NCBI RefSeq assembly: GCF_001866665.1
Contig: NZ_MLYO01000014.1
Coordinates: 1 to 64,000, forward strand
Source: Streptomyces monashensis
GTDB lineage: Bacteria; Actinomycetota; Actinomycetes; Streptomycetales; Streptomycetaceae
Reading direction: 5' to 3'
Length of the DNA: 64,000 nt
Shown: piece by piece, positions 1 to 8,543 of the stretch
Position numbering within the stretch: position 1 is the first letter of the stretch
How the letters are laid out: every line of letters begins with the position of its first letter
Made by a program: the position numbers and the translations under genes
Notes under the pieces: model-generated
What the model saw: the letters and a program-made list of their open reading frames with translations, nothing else
What the model was told of the DNA's origin: nothing
Databases searched by the model: none

Positions 1-72
1 ACCGGGTCTGGGGCTGGGGACCGGGTCCGGGGCTGGGACCGGGGCTGGGGCCGGTCTGGGGACCGGGTCCGG
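1..72. repeat. GC-rich degenerate short tandem repeat
   Basis: The first 72 bases are made of imperfect copies of short units such as CCGGGTCCGGGGCTGGG, rich in runs of G. The unit reappears with small changes four or five times. The array is cut by the window edge, so its full extent is unknown. It could be the end of a low-complexity coding region or a non-coding GC-rich repeat. Positions 73-238 hold no convincing gene before the SGNH hydrolase. Confidence 0.5.
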
Positions 73-238
73 GAGCCAACCGCCGGGAGCCTGGGTACGC
101 GCGACCGGAGGGCCGCGTGCGAGGCCGGGCCGCAAGGACGGGCAGCCGCGTCCGACGCCGGGTTCTGGGACCGTGGGGGCGCCGGAGGCCGGGGTGACCG
201 ACCGGCAGGTATGGAAGCGGGATACCATCGCTGACGCC

Positions 239-1027
239 ATGCAGACGAATCCCGCATCTCCCCCTTACAACAGCCTGGTCGCGGTCGGCGACTCCTTCAC
301 CGAGGGCATGTCGGACCTGCTGCCCGACGGTTCCTACCGGGGCTGGGCCGATGTGCTCGCCGGGCGGATGGCTGCCCGCACACCGGGTTTCCGGTACGCC
401 AACCTCGCCGTGCGCGGCAAGCTGATCGGGCAGATCGTCGACGAGCAGGTCGACGTGGCGGCGGCCATGAGCGCCGACGTGATCACGCTGGTCGGCGGCC
501 TCAACGACACCTTGCGGCCCAAGTGCGACATGGGCCGGGTGAAGGGCCTGCTGACCGAGGCGGTGGAGCGTCTGGCGCCGTCCTGCCGGCAGCTGGTGCT
601 GATGCGCAGCCCCGGCCGCCAGGGCCCCGTGCTGGAGCGGTTCCGGCCGCGCATGGAGGAGCTGTTCTCCTGCGTGGACGAGCTGGCCGCGAAGAACGGC
701 GCGATCGTCGTGGACCTGTACGGCGCCGCGTCGCTGGCCGATCCCCGGCTGTGGGACGTGGACCGGCTGCATCTGACGGCAGAGGGGCACCACCGGGTCG
801 CCGAGGCGGTGTGGCAGACGCTCGGGTACGAGCCGGAGGACACCGAGTGGCGGGTGCCGATGCCGGCCACACCGCCGCCGGGCTGGGCGACGCGCCGGGC
901 CGCGGACGCGCGCTTCGCACGGCAGCATCTGCTGCCCTGGATCGGCCGCCGGCTGACCGGCCGCTCCTCGGGGGACGGCCGCCCGGCCAAGCGCCCGGAG
1001 CTGCTGCCGTACGAGGGACAGGCCTAG
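239..1027 (+). CDS. SGNH/GDSL-family hydrolase
   Basis: This encodes a 262-residue esterase/lipase of the SGNH superfamily, probably cytoplasmic because no signal peptide is visible. The block I serine sits in GDSF (Ser20), a GGLND block carries the oxyanion Asn, and the catalytic Asp-x-x-His is D175-H178 in DRLHLTAEGH. The C-terminal 50 residues are basic and Pro-rich. The ATG at 239 matches where the conserved core begins. A GTG at 194 with a GGAGG five bases upstream is an in-frame alternative that would add 15 residues. Its substrate cannot be told from sequence. It precedes purB on the same strand with a 131-base gap. Confidence 0.85.
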   Translation: MQTNPASPPYNSLVAVGDSFTEGMSDLLPDGSYRGWADVLAGRMAARTPGFRYANLAVRGKLIGQIVDEQVDVAAAMSADVITLVGGLNDTLRPKCDMGRVKGLLTEAVERLAPSCRQLVLMRSPGRQGPVLERFRPRMEELFSCVDELAAKNGAIVVDLYGAASLADPRLWDVDRLHLTAEGHHRVAEAVWQTLGYEPEDTEWRVPMPATPPPGWATRRAADARFARQHLLPWIGRRLTGRSSGDGRPAKRPELLPYEGQA

Positions 1028-1144
1028 CCACGGGTGATCGACGCGCGGGACGGGAACCTCGCGCACCGTCGGCGACGATCAGTGACCCCCGTCTCGTAGC
1101 TTCCGCCGAACGGAGGTGTGGCGCCGACCTGCACAAACCGCCAG

Positions 1145-1150
1145 TAGAAT
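1145..1150 (+). promoter_or_regulatory. Candidate -10 element for a leaderless purB transcript
   Basis: TAGAAT ends 8 bases before the GTG start of purB at 1159, the spacing expected for a leaderless Streptomyces transcript. No good ribosome binding site lies close upstream of the GTG, which fits. No convincing -35 is seen at 16-18 bases, so this is a weak call. Confidence 0.3.
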
Positions 1151-1158
1151 CTGTACAC

Positions 1159-2604
1159 GTGACTTCTGCTGCGCCCGCCAAGCCCCGCATCCCGAACGTC
1201 CTCGCCGGACGCTACGCCTCCGCCGAGCTCGCCACGCTCTGGTCCCCCGAGCAGAAGGTGAAGCTGGAGCGGCAGCTCTGGCTCGCCGTGCTGCGCGCCC
1301 AGAAGGACCTCGGCATCGAGGTGCCGGACGCGGCGATCGCCGACTACGAGCGCGTCCTCGACACCGTCGACCTGGCCTCGATCGCCGAGCGCGAGAAGGT
1401 CACCCGGCACGACGTGAAGGCGCGGATCGAGGAGTTCAACGACCTCGCCGGGCACGAGCACGTGCACAAGGGCATGACCTCCCGCGACCTCACCGAGAAC
1501 GTGGAGCAGCTCCAGATCCGGCTCTCGCTGGAGCTGATGCGCGACCGTACGGTGGCCGTGCTGGCGCGCCTCGGCAAGCTGGCCGGCGAGTACGCCGAGC
1601 TGGTCATGGCCGGCCGCTCGCACAACGTGGCCGCGCAGGCCACGACGCTCGGCAAGCGTTTCGCGACGGCGGCCGACGAGCTGCTCGTGGCCTACGGCCG
1701 GGTCGAGGAGCTGCTCACCCGCTACCCGCTGCGCGGCATCAAGGGCCCGGTCGGCACCGCGCAGGACATGCTGGACCTGCTCGGCGGCGACGCGGCGAAG
1801 CTCGCCGAACTGGAGCACCGGATCGCCCACCACCTGGGCTTCTCGCAGGCCTTCACCTCGGTCGGCCAGGTCTACCCGCGCTCGCTGGACTACGAGGTCG
1901 TCACCGCGCTGGTGCAGCTGGCGGCGGCGCCGTCCTCGCTGGCGAAGACGATCCGGCTGATGGCGGGCAACGAGCTGGTCACCGAGGGCTTCAAGCCGGG
2001 CCAGGTCGGCTCGTCGGCGATGCCGCACAAGATGAACACCCGCTCCTGCGAGCGCGTCAACGGCCTCATGGTCATCCTGCGCGGCTACGCCTCGATGACC
2101 GGTGAGCTGGCGGGCGACCAGTGGAACGAGGGCGACGTGTCCTGCTCCGTGGTGCGCCGGGTCGCGCTGCCGGACGCGTTCTTCGCGCTCGACGGTCTGC
2201 TGGAGACCTTCCTGACGGTCCTCGACGAGTTCGGTGCCTTCCCGGCGGTCATCGCGCGTGAGCTGGACCGTTACCTGCCGTTCCTCGCCACCACCAAGGT
2301 GCTGATGGGCGCCGTGCGGGCCGGGGTCGGCCGCGAGGTCGCGCACGAGGCGATCAAGGAGAACGCCGTCGCCACCGCGCTCGCGATGCGTGAGCAGGGT
2401 GCCGAGCGCAACGACCTGCTCGACAAGCTCGCCGCCGACGAGCGCCTGCCGCTCGACCGGGAGCAGCTGGCAGCGCTGATGGCCGACAAGCTGTCCTTCA
2501 CCGGTGCCGCCGCCGACCAGGTCGGTGTCCTCGTCGGCCGGATCGAGGAGATCGCCAAGCAGCGCCCGGAGGCGGCCGGATACACCCCCGGGGCGATCCT
2601 CTGA
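1159..2604 (+). CDS. purB: Adenylosuccinate lyase
   Basis: This 481-residue enzyme of the fumarase/aspartase superfamily performs two steps of purine synthesis: splitting SAICAR to AICAR, and adenylosuccinate to AMP, with release of fumarate. The superfamily signature GSSAMPHKMN is at residues 284-293 and holds the catalytic serine in a mobile loop. TSRDLTEN near residue 113 and the AGRSHNVAAQATTLGKR segment supply substrate-binding residues. The length is usual for PurB. The GTG at 1159 is chosen because the conserved N-terminus (PRIPNVLAGRYAS) follows directly. The upstream reading frame continues but overlaps the SGNH gene. The stop overlaps the possible start of the next gene. Confidence 0.95.
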   Translation: MTSAAPAKPRIPNVLAGRYASAELATLWSPEQKVKLERQLWLAVLRAQKDLGIEVPDAAIADYERVLDTVDLASIAEREKVTRHDVKARIEEFNDLAGHEHVHKGMTSRDLTENVEQLQIRLSLELMRDRTVAVLARLGKLAGEYAELVMAGRSHNVAAQATTLGKRFATAADELLVAYGRVEELLTRYPLRGIKGPVGTAQDMLDLLGGDAAKLAELEHRIAHHLGFSQAFTSVGQVYPRSLDYEVVTALVQLAAAPSSLAKTIRLMAGNELVTEGFKPGQVGSSAMPHKMNTRSCERVNGLMVILRGYASMTGELAGDQWNEGDVSCSVVRRVALPDAFFALDGLLETFLTVLDEFGAFPAVIARELDRYLPFLATTKVLMGAVRAGVGREVAHEAIKENAVATALAMREQGAERNDLLDKLAADERLPLDREQLAALMADKLSFTGAAADQVGVLVGRIEEIAKQRPEAAGYTPGAIL

Positions 2605-2648
2605 CCCGCTTCAGCCGGGAGGAACTGGAGGCCGCCCGCGACCGTCTC

Positions 2649-3146
2649 GTGCCGGACGTCGTCGCGGCCGGCCTCCGGGTGCTCTTCTGCGGAATCAACC
2701 CGGGGCTGCTGACGGCGGCAACCGGTCATCACTTCGCCCGCCCGGGCAACCGCTTCTGGCCGGTGCTGCACCTGTCCGGCTTCACGCCGAGGCTGCTGGA
2801 GCCGGCGGAGCAGCGGGATCTGCTGTCGTACGGGCTGGGCATCACGAACGTGGTGGCGCGGGCGACCGCGCGCGCCGACGAGTTGAGCAACGACGAGTAC
2901 GTCGAGGGCGGCCGGCTGCTCACCGAGAAGGTGGCACGGCTCGGGCCGAGGTGGCTGGCCGTGGTCGGGGTGACCGCGTACCGGGCGGCCTTCGGGGAGC
3001 GCACGGCTCAAGTGGGGCCGCAGGAGCGGACGTTCGGGGAGACCCGGGTGTGGGTGCTGCCCAATCCGAGCGGGCTGAACGCGCACTGGACGGCGCAGAC
3101 GATGGCGGAGGAGTTCGCCCGGCTCAGGGTGGCCGCAGAGTCGTAG
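2649..3146 (+). CDS. mug: G/U mismatch-specific uracil-DNA glycosylase (Mug type)
   Basis: A base-excision repair glycosylase of the uracil-DNA glycosylase superfamily, removing uracil or related lesions opposite G. The family motif GINPG appears in FCGINPGL near residue 15, and the second active-site loop is NPSGLNAHW near the C-terminus. The standard start is the GTG at 2649 (165 residues), but the same frame continues upstream to 2601 with typical Streptomyces codon use (TRFSREELEAARDR). There a CTG overlaps the purB stop as CTGA, so the true start may be that CTG, giving translational coupling to purB. No glycosylase-specific regulator is visible. Confidence 0.85.
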   Translation: MPDVVAAGLRVLFCGINPGLLTAATGHHFARPGNRFWPVLHLSGFTPRLLEPAEQRDLLSYGLGITNVVARATARADELSNDEYVEGGRLLTEKVARLGPRWLAVVGVTAYRAAFGERTAQVGPQERTFGETRVWVLPNPSGLNAHWTAQTMAEEFARLRVAAES

Positions 3147-3161
3147 CGGCGAGGTGGGCGG

Positions 3162-3572
3162 TCACGGCGGCGGGGTCGCCGTGACCGCGGCCAGGAGCCG
3201 TATCTCGTCCGTGTCGTCCCGGTCGGCGACGCCGAGGGCGAGCCAGCCGCCGGCCCCCGTCGGCTGCCACACGTCCAGTTCGTCGGTGAGCAGGCTGAGG
3301 GTGGCCCAGGGCTCCGGTATCTCCTCGCCCCTGGCCAGGCGCAGCCGCACCGTCTGCTGGCCCGAGGGGTGTTGCCGGCCCCAGCGGTCGTGCAGCCGCT
3401 GCGCCAGCGCCTCCCGGTACGCGTGGAAGTCCGCGACGGTCCGCTCCCGCGTCAGGGCGTCGTCCGCGCGTGTCCCATGGCTGGTCGCTAACTCCACCGT
3501 CCGGTGGCCGGCTTCCGGGAACTCTCCCGTGCACAGCGACTCGACGGCGGTCAGGCACTTCGCGATGTCCAT
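3162..3572 (-). CDS. Hypothetical protein, 136 residues
   Basis: No family is recognised. The protein starts MDIAKCLTAVESL at the ATG at 3572 and ends in a short Pro-rich tail. It is predicted soluble, with an Arg-rich central helix (residues 45-75) and a Trp-containing beta-rich C-terminal half (DVWQPTGAGGWLALGVAD). Codon use is normal for the host, which separates it from shadow frames. It is convergent with mug (15 bases apart) and lies just downstream of the ABC transporter genes on the same strand, 41 bases after the permease, so it may be co-transcribed. Its function is unknown. Confidence 0.6.
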   Translation of the reverse strand: MDIAKCLTAVESLCTGEFPEAGHRTVELATSHGTRADDALTRERTVADFHAYREALAQRLHDRWGRQHPSGQQTVRLRLARGEEIPEPWATLSLLTDELDVWQPTGAGGWLALGVADRDDTDEIRLLAAVTATPPP

Positions 3573-3613
3573 GTGTTCCAGTAAAGCGGGCGGTACTGAC
3601 AATTGGCGGGCTG

Positions 3614-4324
3614 TCAGGCGTCCCGGCGGTGCAGGGTCCACGCGCCCGCGAGCAGCGCGGCCGCCGCCCACAGCGCGGTCACCGCGAGCCCGCTCCAGGG
3701 GCCGAGGGCGCCGTCCCAGGTGCTGTGCAGGGCCACCTGGCCGGCCCGGTCGGGGAGATAGTCGGCGACGCCGCCCGACAGGTCTCCGACGACGAAGGAC
3801 ACGATCAGCACGAACGGGATCAGGACGGACAGGGTCGCGACGCCGCTGCGCAGCACGGCCGCGAGTCCGGCGGCGAACAGGGCCATCAGGGTCAGCTGGA
3901 GGCCGCAGCCGACGGCGCCGCGCAGGCCCGCCGTCCACGTCGGCCCGTCGGCGCCGAGGACCGCCTTGCCGACGAGCAGCGTGACCAGTCCGGTGAGGAG
4001 GCCGACGGCCAGCGCGGGCAGGGCGATCGCCGTGGCCTTGGCGGCGAACCACCGCCGCCGGTCCGGCACCGCCGACAGTGTCAGCCGCAGCGCGCCACCG
4101 CGGAACTCCGCCGCGACCGCCGTCGTACCGAAGGCGATCGCGGCGATCTGGCCGAGGCTCACGCCGGAGAACACCGCGTACAGCGGGTCCGGGTCGGCGC
4201 CTGCCGCGGCCGCGACGGCGGAGAACGCGGTGGTGGCGAGGAGGATCCCGGCCAGGCCGCCGAGCAGCGAGGGCAGGGTGCGGATCTTGATCCACTCGGC
4301 GTGCAGTACAGGTGCGAGCGGCAT
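3614..4324 (-). CDS. ABC-2 type transporter permease
   Basis: A 236-residue integral membrane subunit with about six hydrophobic segments, beginning MPLAPVLHAEWIKIRTL, the usual HAEWxKxRT opening of ABC-2 permeases. It sits two bases downstream of the ATPase gene on the same strand, so the pair forms one exporter. The substrate is not evident. Exporters of this type next to a NarL-type two-component system often handle antimicrobials or cell-envelope compounds, but that is an inference from context only. Confidence 0.88.
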   Translation of the reverse strand: MPLAPVLHAEWIKIRTLPSLLGGLAGILLATTAFSAVAAAAGADPDPLYAVFSGVSLGQIAAIAFGTTAVAAEFRGGALRLTLSAVPDRRRWFAAKATAIALPALAVGLLTGLVTLLVGKAVLGADGPTWTAGLRGAVGCGLQLTLMALFAAGLAAVLRSGVATLSVLIPFVLIVSFVVGDLSGGVADYLPDRAGQVALHSTWDGALGPWSGLAVTALWAAAALLAGAWTLHRRDA

Positions 4325-4326
4325 GG

Positions 4327-5247
4327 TCAGGCCTCCTGGGGCTGTGCGGTGAACTCGGCCTCGGCCGCGGTCAGATCCAGATAGGCCTCCTCCAAGGTGG
4401 CCTCCCGCGCGGCGAGTTCCAGGACGGGGACGCCCGCCTCGGCCATGATCCGGCCGAGGTCGTCCACGCGCGCGTGCCGCACGGTCCGGGCTCCGTCCGC
4501 GTCCCGGGAGGCGTCGAGGCCGTGCCGGGCGAGCAGGTCGTCGAGCGCGGCGGGGTCGGTGGTGCGGATCCGGACGTGCGGCCGTACGCGCGCGTGGATG
4601 AAGTCCTGGACGGGTGTGTCGGCCAGCAGCCGGCCCCGGCCGAGGATCACGAGGTGGTCGGCGAAGGCGGCGGTCTCGCCCATCAGATGGCTGGAGACCA
4701 GGACCGTACGGCCCTGTGCGGCGAGGCGGCGCAGCAGCGTGCGGATCCAGACGATGCCCTCGGGGTCGAGGCCGTTGGCCGGCTCGTCGAGCAGGACCAC
4801 GTCGGGATCGCCCAGGAGGGCGGCGGCGATGCCGAGGCGCTGGCGCATGCCGAGGGAGTACGTCCGCACCCGGCGCCGCGCCACCGAGGCCAGCCCGGTC
4901 TCCTCCAGGACGATGTCGACCCGGCGGTCCGGGATCCGGTTGCTCGCGGCGAGGGCGCGCAGGTGGTCGCGGGCGGTGCGGGAGCCGTGCGCGGCGCGCG
5001 CGTCGAGCAACGCGCCGACCGTGCGCAGGGGTTCGCCGAGCCCGGCGTAGACCCGGCCGCCGATCGTGGCCGTGCCGGAGGTGGGCCGGTCGAGGCCGAG
5101 GACGAGGCGCATGGTGGTGGACTTGCCGGCGCCGTTGGGGCCGAGGAATCCGGTGACGCGGCCGGGGCGCACGCGGAAGGTGAGTCCGTCCACGGCCCGT
5201 CGTCCGCCGTACTCCTTGGTGAGGTCGTGTACGTCGATGCTGGTCAT
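4327..5247 (-). CDS. ABC transporter ATP-binding protein
   Basis: A 306-residue nucleotide-binding subunit. Walker A is GPNGAGKST (residues 36-44, Lys42), the ABC signature is represented by LGMRQRLGIAAALLGDPD, and Walker B runs into LLDEPANGLDPEG. The C-terminal 90 residues form the accessory region common in ABC-2 exporters. The permease follows two bases later. The start at 5247 is an ATG 99 bases from the divergent histidine kinase gene. The short intergenic region carries repeated CTCCCCCGTG elements that could bind the neighbouring response regulator. Confidence 0.93.
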   Translation of the reverse strand: MTSIDVHDLTKEYGGRRAVDGLTFRVRPGRVTGFLGPNGAGKSTTMRLVLGLDRPTSGTATIGGRVYAGLGEPLRTVGALLDARAAHGSRTARDHLRALAASNRIPDRRVDIVLEETGLASVARRRVRTYSLGMRQRLGIAAALLGDPDVVLLDEPANGLDPEGIVWIRTLLRRLAAQGRTVLVSSHLMGETAAFADHLVILGRGRLLADTPVQDFIHARVRPHVRIRTTDPAALDDLLARHGLDASRDADGARTVRHARVDDLGRIMAEAGVPVLELAAREATLEEAYLDLTAAEAEFTAQPQEA

Positions 5248-5280
5248 GCCACCAGCCTTGCCGCTCGGGCGGGTCGGGGC

Positions 5281-5320
5281 CTCCCCCGTGGGCGGAGGGC
5301 TTCTCCCCCGTGCGGGGGAG
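5281..5320. promoter_or_regulatory. Repeated CTCCCCCGTG elements between divergent ABC and two-component genes
   Basis: CTCCCCCGTG occurs at 5281-5290 and again at 5303-5312, 22 bases (two helical turns) apart. The second copy opens a perfect palindrome, CTCCCCC (5303-5309) GTGC GGGGGAG (5314-5320). Two copies on the same helix face in a 99-base divergent intergenic region look like a dimeric response-regulator binding site, although GC-rich symmetry is common in this genome. Confidence 0.4.
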
Positions 5321-5346
5321 GTCCGTTGTCAGTGCCGACTGCGACG

Positions 5347-6516
5347 ATGGGCGTCGTGGTCATGCCCCGCTTCCTGCGCCCGCTGCTGCGCGGGACGACG
5401 TACGCGCGCCTGCTGCACCTGTGGGTGCCGATGCTGGTCGTCAGCATCTGGCTCTTCATCGACATGTCGACTCCCTGGGTGCCGGCGCTGCTGCTCGTCC
5501 CGGCCGGCCTGCTGCCCGCGGTGCGCACGGGCGAGGGCGTGCAGGCGCGCCTGCTGCTCACGCCGGGCGAGGCGGAGCCGGGCATCTCCGAGGCGCCGTC
5601 GGCGACCTGGCGGGACCGGCTGCGCACGGTGCTGTGGCTGGAGCTGCGGATGCTGCTCGGCGCGGTGGCCATGTTCGCCACGGTGCGGTTGCTCGTCATC
5701 GGCTTCGAACTGGCCCGGTGCGCCTGGGGATCGGCGCCGTCGGGGGTGCCGCTGCTGGACCGGCTGCCGCCGCACCGCGCGTGGGCCCTGCTCACACCGC
5801 TGCCGCTGCTCGCCCTGTACGGCGTGGTGGTGGGTCTCGGCGAGCTGGTCACGGCCTGCGCGCGCCGGCTGCTGGGCCCGTCGGCGGCGGAGCGGCTGGC
5901 CGCGCTGGAGGAGCGCACCGAGCAGCTGCTGGAACGCACGCGCATCGCGCGCGAGTTGCACGACTCGATCGGGCACGCCCTGACGGTGGCGGTGGTGCAG
6001 GCCGGTGCGGCGCGAGCGGCGGGCGATCCGCGGTTCACCGAGCGCGCGCTGGACGCCATCGAGGAGACCGGCCGGGCGGCCCTGGAGGACCTGGAGCGGG
6101 TGCTGGGCGTCCTGCGGGAGGCCGGGCGGCCGGTCAGCGCCCGGCCCACGCTCGCCGACGCGGACCGGCTGCTGGAGTCGGCGCGGGCCTCGGGCGCGAA
6201 GGTCGACGCCGAGGTGACCGGTCCGGTCGCGGCCCTGCCCGGGCCGGTGTCCCGGGAGGGCTACCGCATCCTCCAGGAGGCGCTCACCAACGTGCTGCGG
6301 CACGCCGGGTCCGTGCCGGTGCGGGTCCACATCGCGGTCACGGACGGTCGGCTCGCCCTGGAGGTCCGCAATCCGCTGCCGGCCCCGGTGCCCGGCCCCG
6401 GCCGGGGTAGCGGCCTGCGCGGCATACGCGAGCGGGCCGCCCTGCTCGGCGGCAGCGCCCGCACGGGTCCGCACGAGGGCGACTGGCAGGTGCGGGCGGA
6501 ACTGCCGCTCGGCTGA
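5347..6516 (+). CDS. NarL-family sensor histidine kinase
   Basis: A 389-residue membrane histidine kinase. The N-terminal half has about four hydrophobic segments. The phosphoacceptor is His205 in the HisKA_3-type motif ARELHDSIGHALT, and a compact HATPase domain ends the protein (NVLRHAG as N box; RGSGLRGIRERAALLGG as the G region). The chosen ATG at 5347 gives MGVVVMPRF; the ATG at 5362 is possible. The cognate response regulator starts 53 bases downstream, and the divergent ABC exporter is the probable target. The signal is unknown. Confidence 0.9.
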   Translation: MGVVVMPRFLRPLLRGTTYARLLHLWVPMLVVSIWLFIDMSTPWVPALLLVPAGLLPAVRTGEGVQARLLLTPGEAEPGISEAPSATWRDRLRTVLWLELRMLLGAVAMFATVRLLVIGFELARCAWGSAPSGVPLLDRLPPHRAWALLTPLPLLALYGVVVGLGELVTACARRLLGPSAAERLAALEERTEQLLERTRIARELHDSIGHALTVAVVQAGAARAAGDPRFTERALDAIEETGRAALEDLERVLGVLREAGRPVSARPTLADADRLLESARASGAKVDAEVTGPVAALPGPVSREGYRILQEALTNVLRHAGSVPVRVHIAVTDGRLALEVRNPLPAPVPGPGRGSGLRGIRERAALLGGSARTGPHEGDWQVRAELPLG

Positions 6517-6569
6517 TCCGGGCCGGCCGGCCCGCTCATCGCTGCGCTCAACTGATCTAGTCTGGCCGG

Positions 6570-7226
6570 ATGCCGGTCACCGTACTCCTCGTCGACGACG
6601 AGCCCCTGGTCCGCGCGGGTCTGCGGGCCGTGCTGGAGGCGCAGCCCGACATCGAGGTGGTGGGCGAGGCGGCCGACGGCGCCGCGGTCATCCCGCTGGT
6701 GCGGCAGCTGCGGCCCGACGTGGTCGCGATGGACGTCCGCATGCCCCTGCTGGACGGCATCGAGGCCACGCGCGCGGTGCTGCGCACGGTGGCCGAGCCG
6801 CCGAAGATCCTCGTCGTGACCACCTTCGAGGACGACGCGTACGTCTACGAGGCGCTGCGCGCGGGCGCCGACGGGTTTCTGCTGAAGCGGGCCCGGCCGG
6901 CCGAGATCGTGCACGCGGTACGGCTGGTCGCGGAGGGCGAGTCGCTGCTCTTCCCGGCCTCCGTACGGCGCCTGGCCGCCCGGTACGGCGACGGCGGGCG
7001 CCCGGCGCGTGCCGTGCTGGAGCGGGCCCGGCTGACGGAGCGCGAGGAGGAGGTGCTGCGGCTGATGGCGCGCGGGCTGTCGAACGCGGAGATCGCCGCC
7101 CGGCTGGTGGTGGGCACGGAGACGGTGAAGTCGCATGTGAGCGCCGTTCTGGCGAAGCTCGGCGCGCGCGACCGCACCCAGGCGGTGATCGCGGCCTACG
7201 AGTCGGGGTTCGTGGCACCGGGCTGA
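6570..7226 (+). CDS. NarL/LuxR-type response regulator
   Basis: A 218-residue two-domain regulator. The receiver domain has the acidic pair D9-D10, phosphoacceptor Asp55 in VVAMDVRMP, a Thr in VVTTFEDD and Lys in LLKRARP. The C-terminal LuxR-type helix-turn-helix occupies about residues 150-210 ([22 protein letters not shown]). It is partnered with the kinase immediately upstream and likely acts on the ABC exporter promoter and its own. Confidence 0.95.
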   Translation: MPVTVLLVDDEPLVRAGLRAVLEAQPDIEVVGEAADGAAVIPLVRQLRPDVVAMDVRMPLLDGIEATRAVLRTVAEPPKILVVTTFEDDAYVYEALRAGADGFLLKRARPAEIVHAVRLVAEGESLLFPASVRRLAARYGDGGRPARAVLERARLTEREEEVLRLMARGLSNAEIAARLVVGTETVKSHVSAVLAKLGARDRTQAVIAAYESGFVAPG

Positions 7227-7328
7227 GCCGCACGGGCGGCCACCGGATGCGGAACGCGGCACTCGCCGCGGGCGCGTCCGGCCGAGTACGATCCGCCCCA
7301 ACACCCCCGCGAGCTGGAAGGACGGACG

Positions 7329-8486
7329 GTGACGCAGCTGACCGGCGGCGATCCCTCGCTGCTGCGAAGGATCAATTCCGCGGTGGTGCTGCACGCGCTG
7401 CGCGGCACGGACTGCGCGACGCTCACGGAGATCACCCGCTTCACCGGACTGTCCCGGCCGACCGTCGAGGGGGTCGTCGAAGGGCTCATCGAGGCCGGGC
7501 TGGTCGTGGAGACGGCCGCCGACGAGGGCGGCGCACGCCGTCAGGGCCGGCCCGCGCGCCGGTTCCGCTTCCGGGCCGAGGCGGGGCATCTGCTGGGCCT
7601 GGAGATCGGGCCGCACCGGGTCGCCGCGCTGCTGTCCGACCTGGACGGGCGGGTGCTGGGCGCGCAGGCCAGGGAGGTCGACGAGACGGCCTCGGCGGAC
7701 GAGCGCCTGGACCGGCTGCGCGGCGTGGTCGCCGAACTGCTGCGCCGGGCCGGGGTCGCGCGCGGCTCGCTGCGGGCGGTCGGCGTGGGCACACCGGGAA
7801 TCGTGGAGACCGACGGCACGGTACGGCTGGGCACGGCGCTGCCGCAGTGGACCGGGCTGCACCTGGGCGAGCGGCTGGGCCGGTCCTTCACGTGCCCGGT
7901 GCTGGTAGAGAACGACGCCAACGCGGCGGCCGTCGCCGAGCACTGGAAGGGAGTGGCGACCGACTCCGACGACCTGGTGTTCGTGCTGGCGGGGCTGAGC
8001 CCGGGCGCGGGTTCACTGATCGGCGGGCGGCTGCACCGGGGGTACGGCGGGGCGGCCGGGGAGATCGGGGCACTGCACCTGCTGGGCCGGGAGGAGATGC
8101 CGGAGACGCTGCTGTCCACCACCGACGAGCCGCTGCATCCGCTGGACGAGCAGGCGGTCGCCGAGGTGTTCGCGCTGGCGCGCGAGGGCGACCAGCGGGC
8201 GGGGGCGGCCGTCGACCGGTTCATCCAGCGGCTCGTGCACGATGTCGCCGCGCTGGTGCTCGCGCTCGATCCCGAGCTGGTCGTGATCGGCGGCTGGGCG
8301 GCCGGTCTGGACGGCGTCCTGGAGCCGCTGCGCCGCGAACTGGCGCGGTACTGCCTGCGGCCGCCTCAGGTGGTGTTGTCGTCGTTGGGTGAGGCCGCCG
8401 TGTCCACCGGGGCACTGCGGTTGGCCTTGGACCATGTCGAGGCACAACTGTTCGCCGTCGACGGTTCGGTGACGGGCCGTCGGTGA
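7329..8486 (+). CDS. ROK-family transcriptional regulator
   Basis: A 385-residue protein with an N-terminal winged helix (residues 12-70, ITRFTGLSRPTVEGVVEGLIEAGLV) and a C-terminal ROK sugar-kinase-like domain. The sugar/ATP region ENDANAAAVAEHW is present, but the usual ROK zinc motif CxCGxxGC is missing; the matching place reads HRGYGGAAGEIG without cysteines. This argues for a regulator that may sense a sugar or another ligand without strong kinase activity. The GTG start follows GGAAGGACGG. It is convergent with the GntR gene, with a strong hairpin between them. Confidence 0.9.
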   Translation: MTQLTGGDPSLLRRINSAVVLHALRGTDCATLTEITRFTGLSRPTVEGVVEGLIEAGLVVETAADEGGARRQGRPARRFRFRAEAGHLLGLEIGPHRVAALLSDLDGRVLGAQAREVDETASADERLDRLRGVVAELLRRAGVARGSLRAVGVGTPGIVETDGTVRLGTALPQWTGLHLGERLGRSFTCPVLVENDANAAAVAEHWKGVATDSDDLVFVLAGLSPGAGSLIGGRLHRGYGGAAGEIGALHLLGREEMPETLLSTTDEPLHPLDEQAVAEVFALAREGDQRAGAAVDRFIQRLVHDVAALVLALDPELVVIGGWAAGLDGVLEPLRRELARYCLRPPQVVLSSLGEAAVSTGALRLALDHVEAQLFAVDGSVTGRR

Positions 8487-8511
8487 GCGCCGCGCCGTGA
8501 CGGCGCGGCGC
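8487..8511. terminator. Bidirectional terminator hairpin
   Basis: A perfect 11-bp stem, GCGCCGCGCCG (8487-8497) with CGGCGCGGCGC (8501-8511), and a 3-base TGA loop starts one base after the ROK stop codon. It lies between convergent genes and probably ends transcription from both sides. No T-run follows, which is usual in Streptomyces. Confidence 0.7.
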
Positions 8512-8543
8512 GTCGCACGACTGCCGCACCGTCACGGAAGGAC

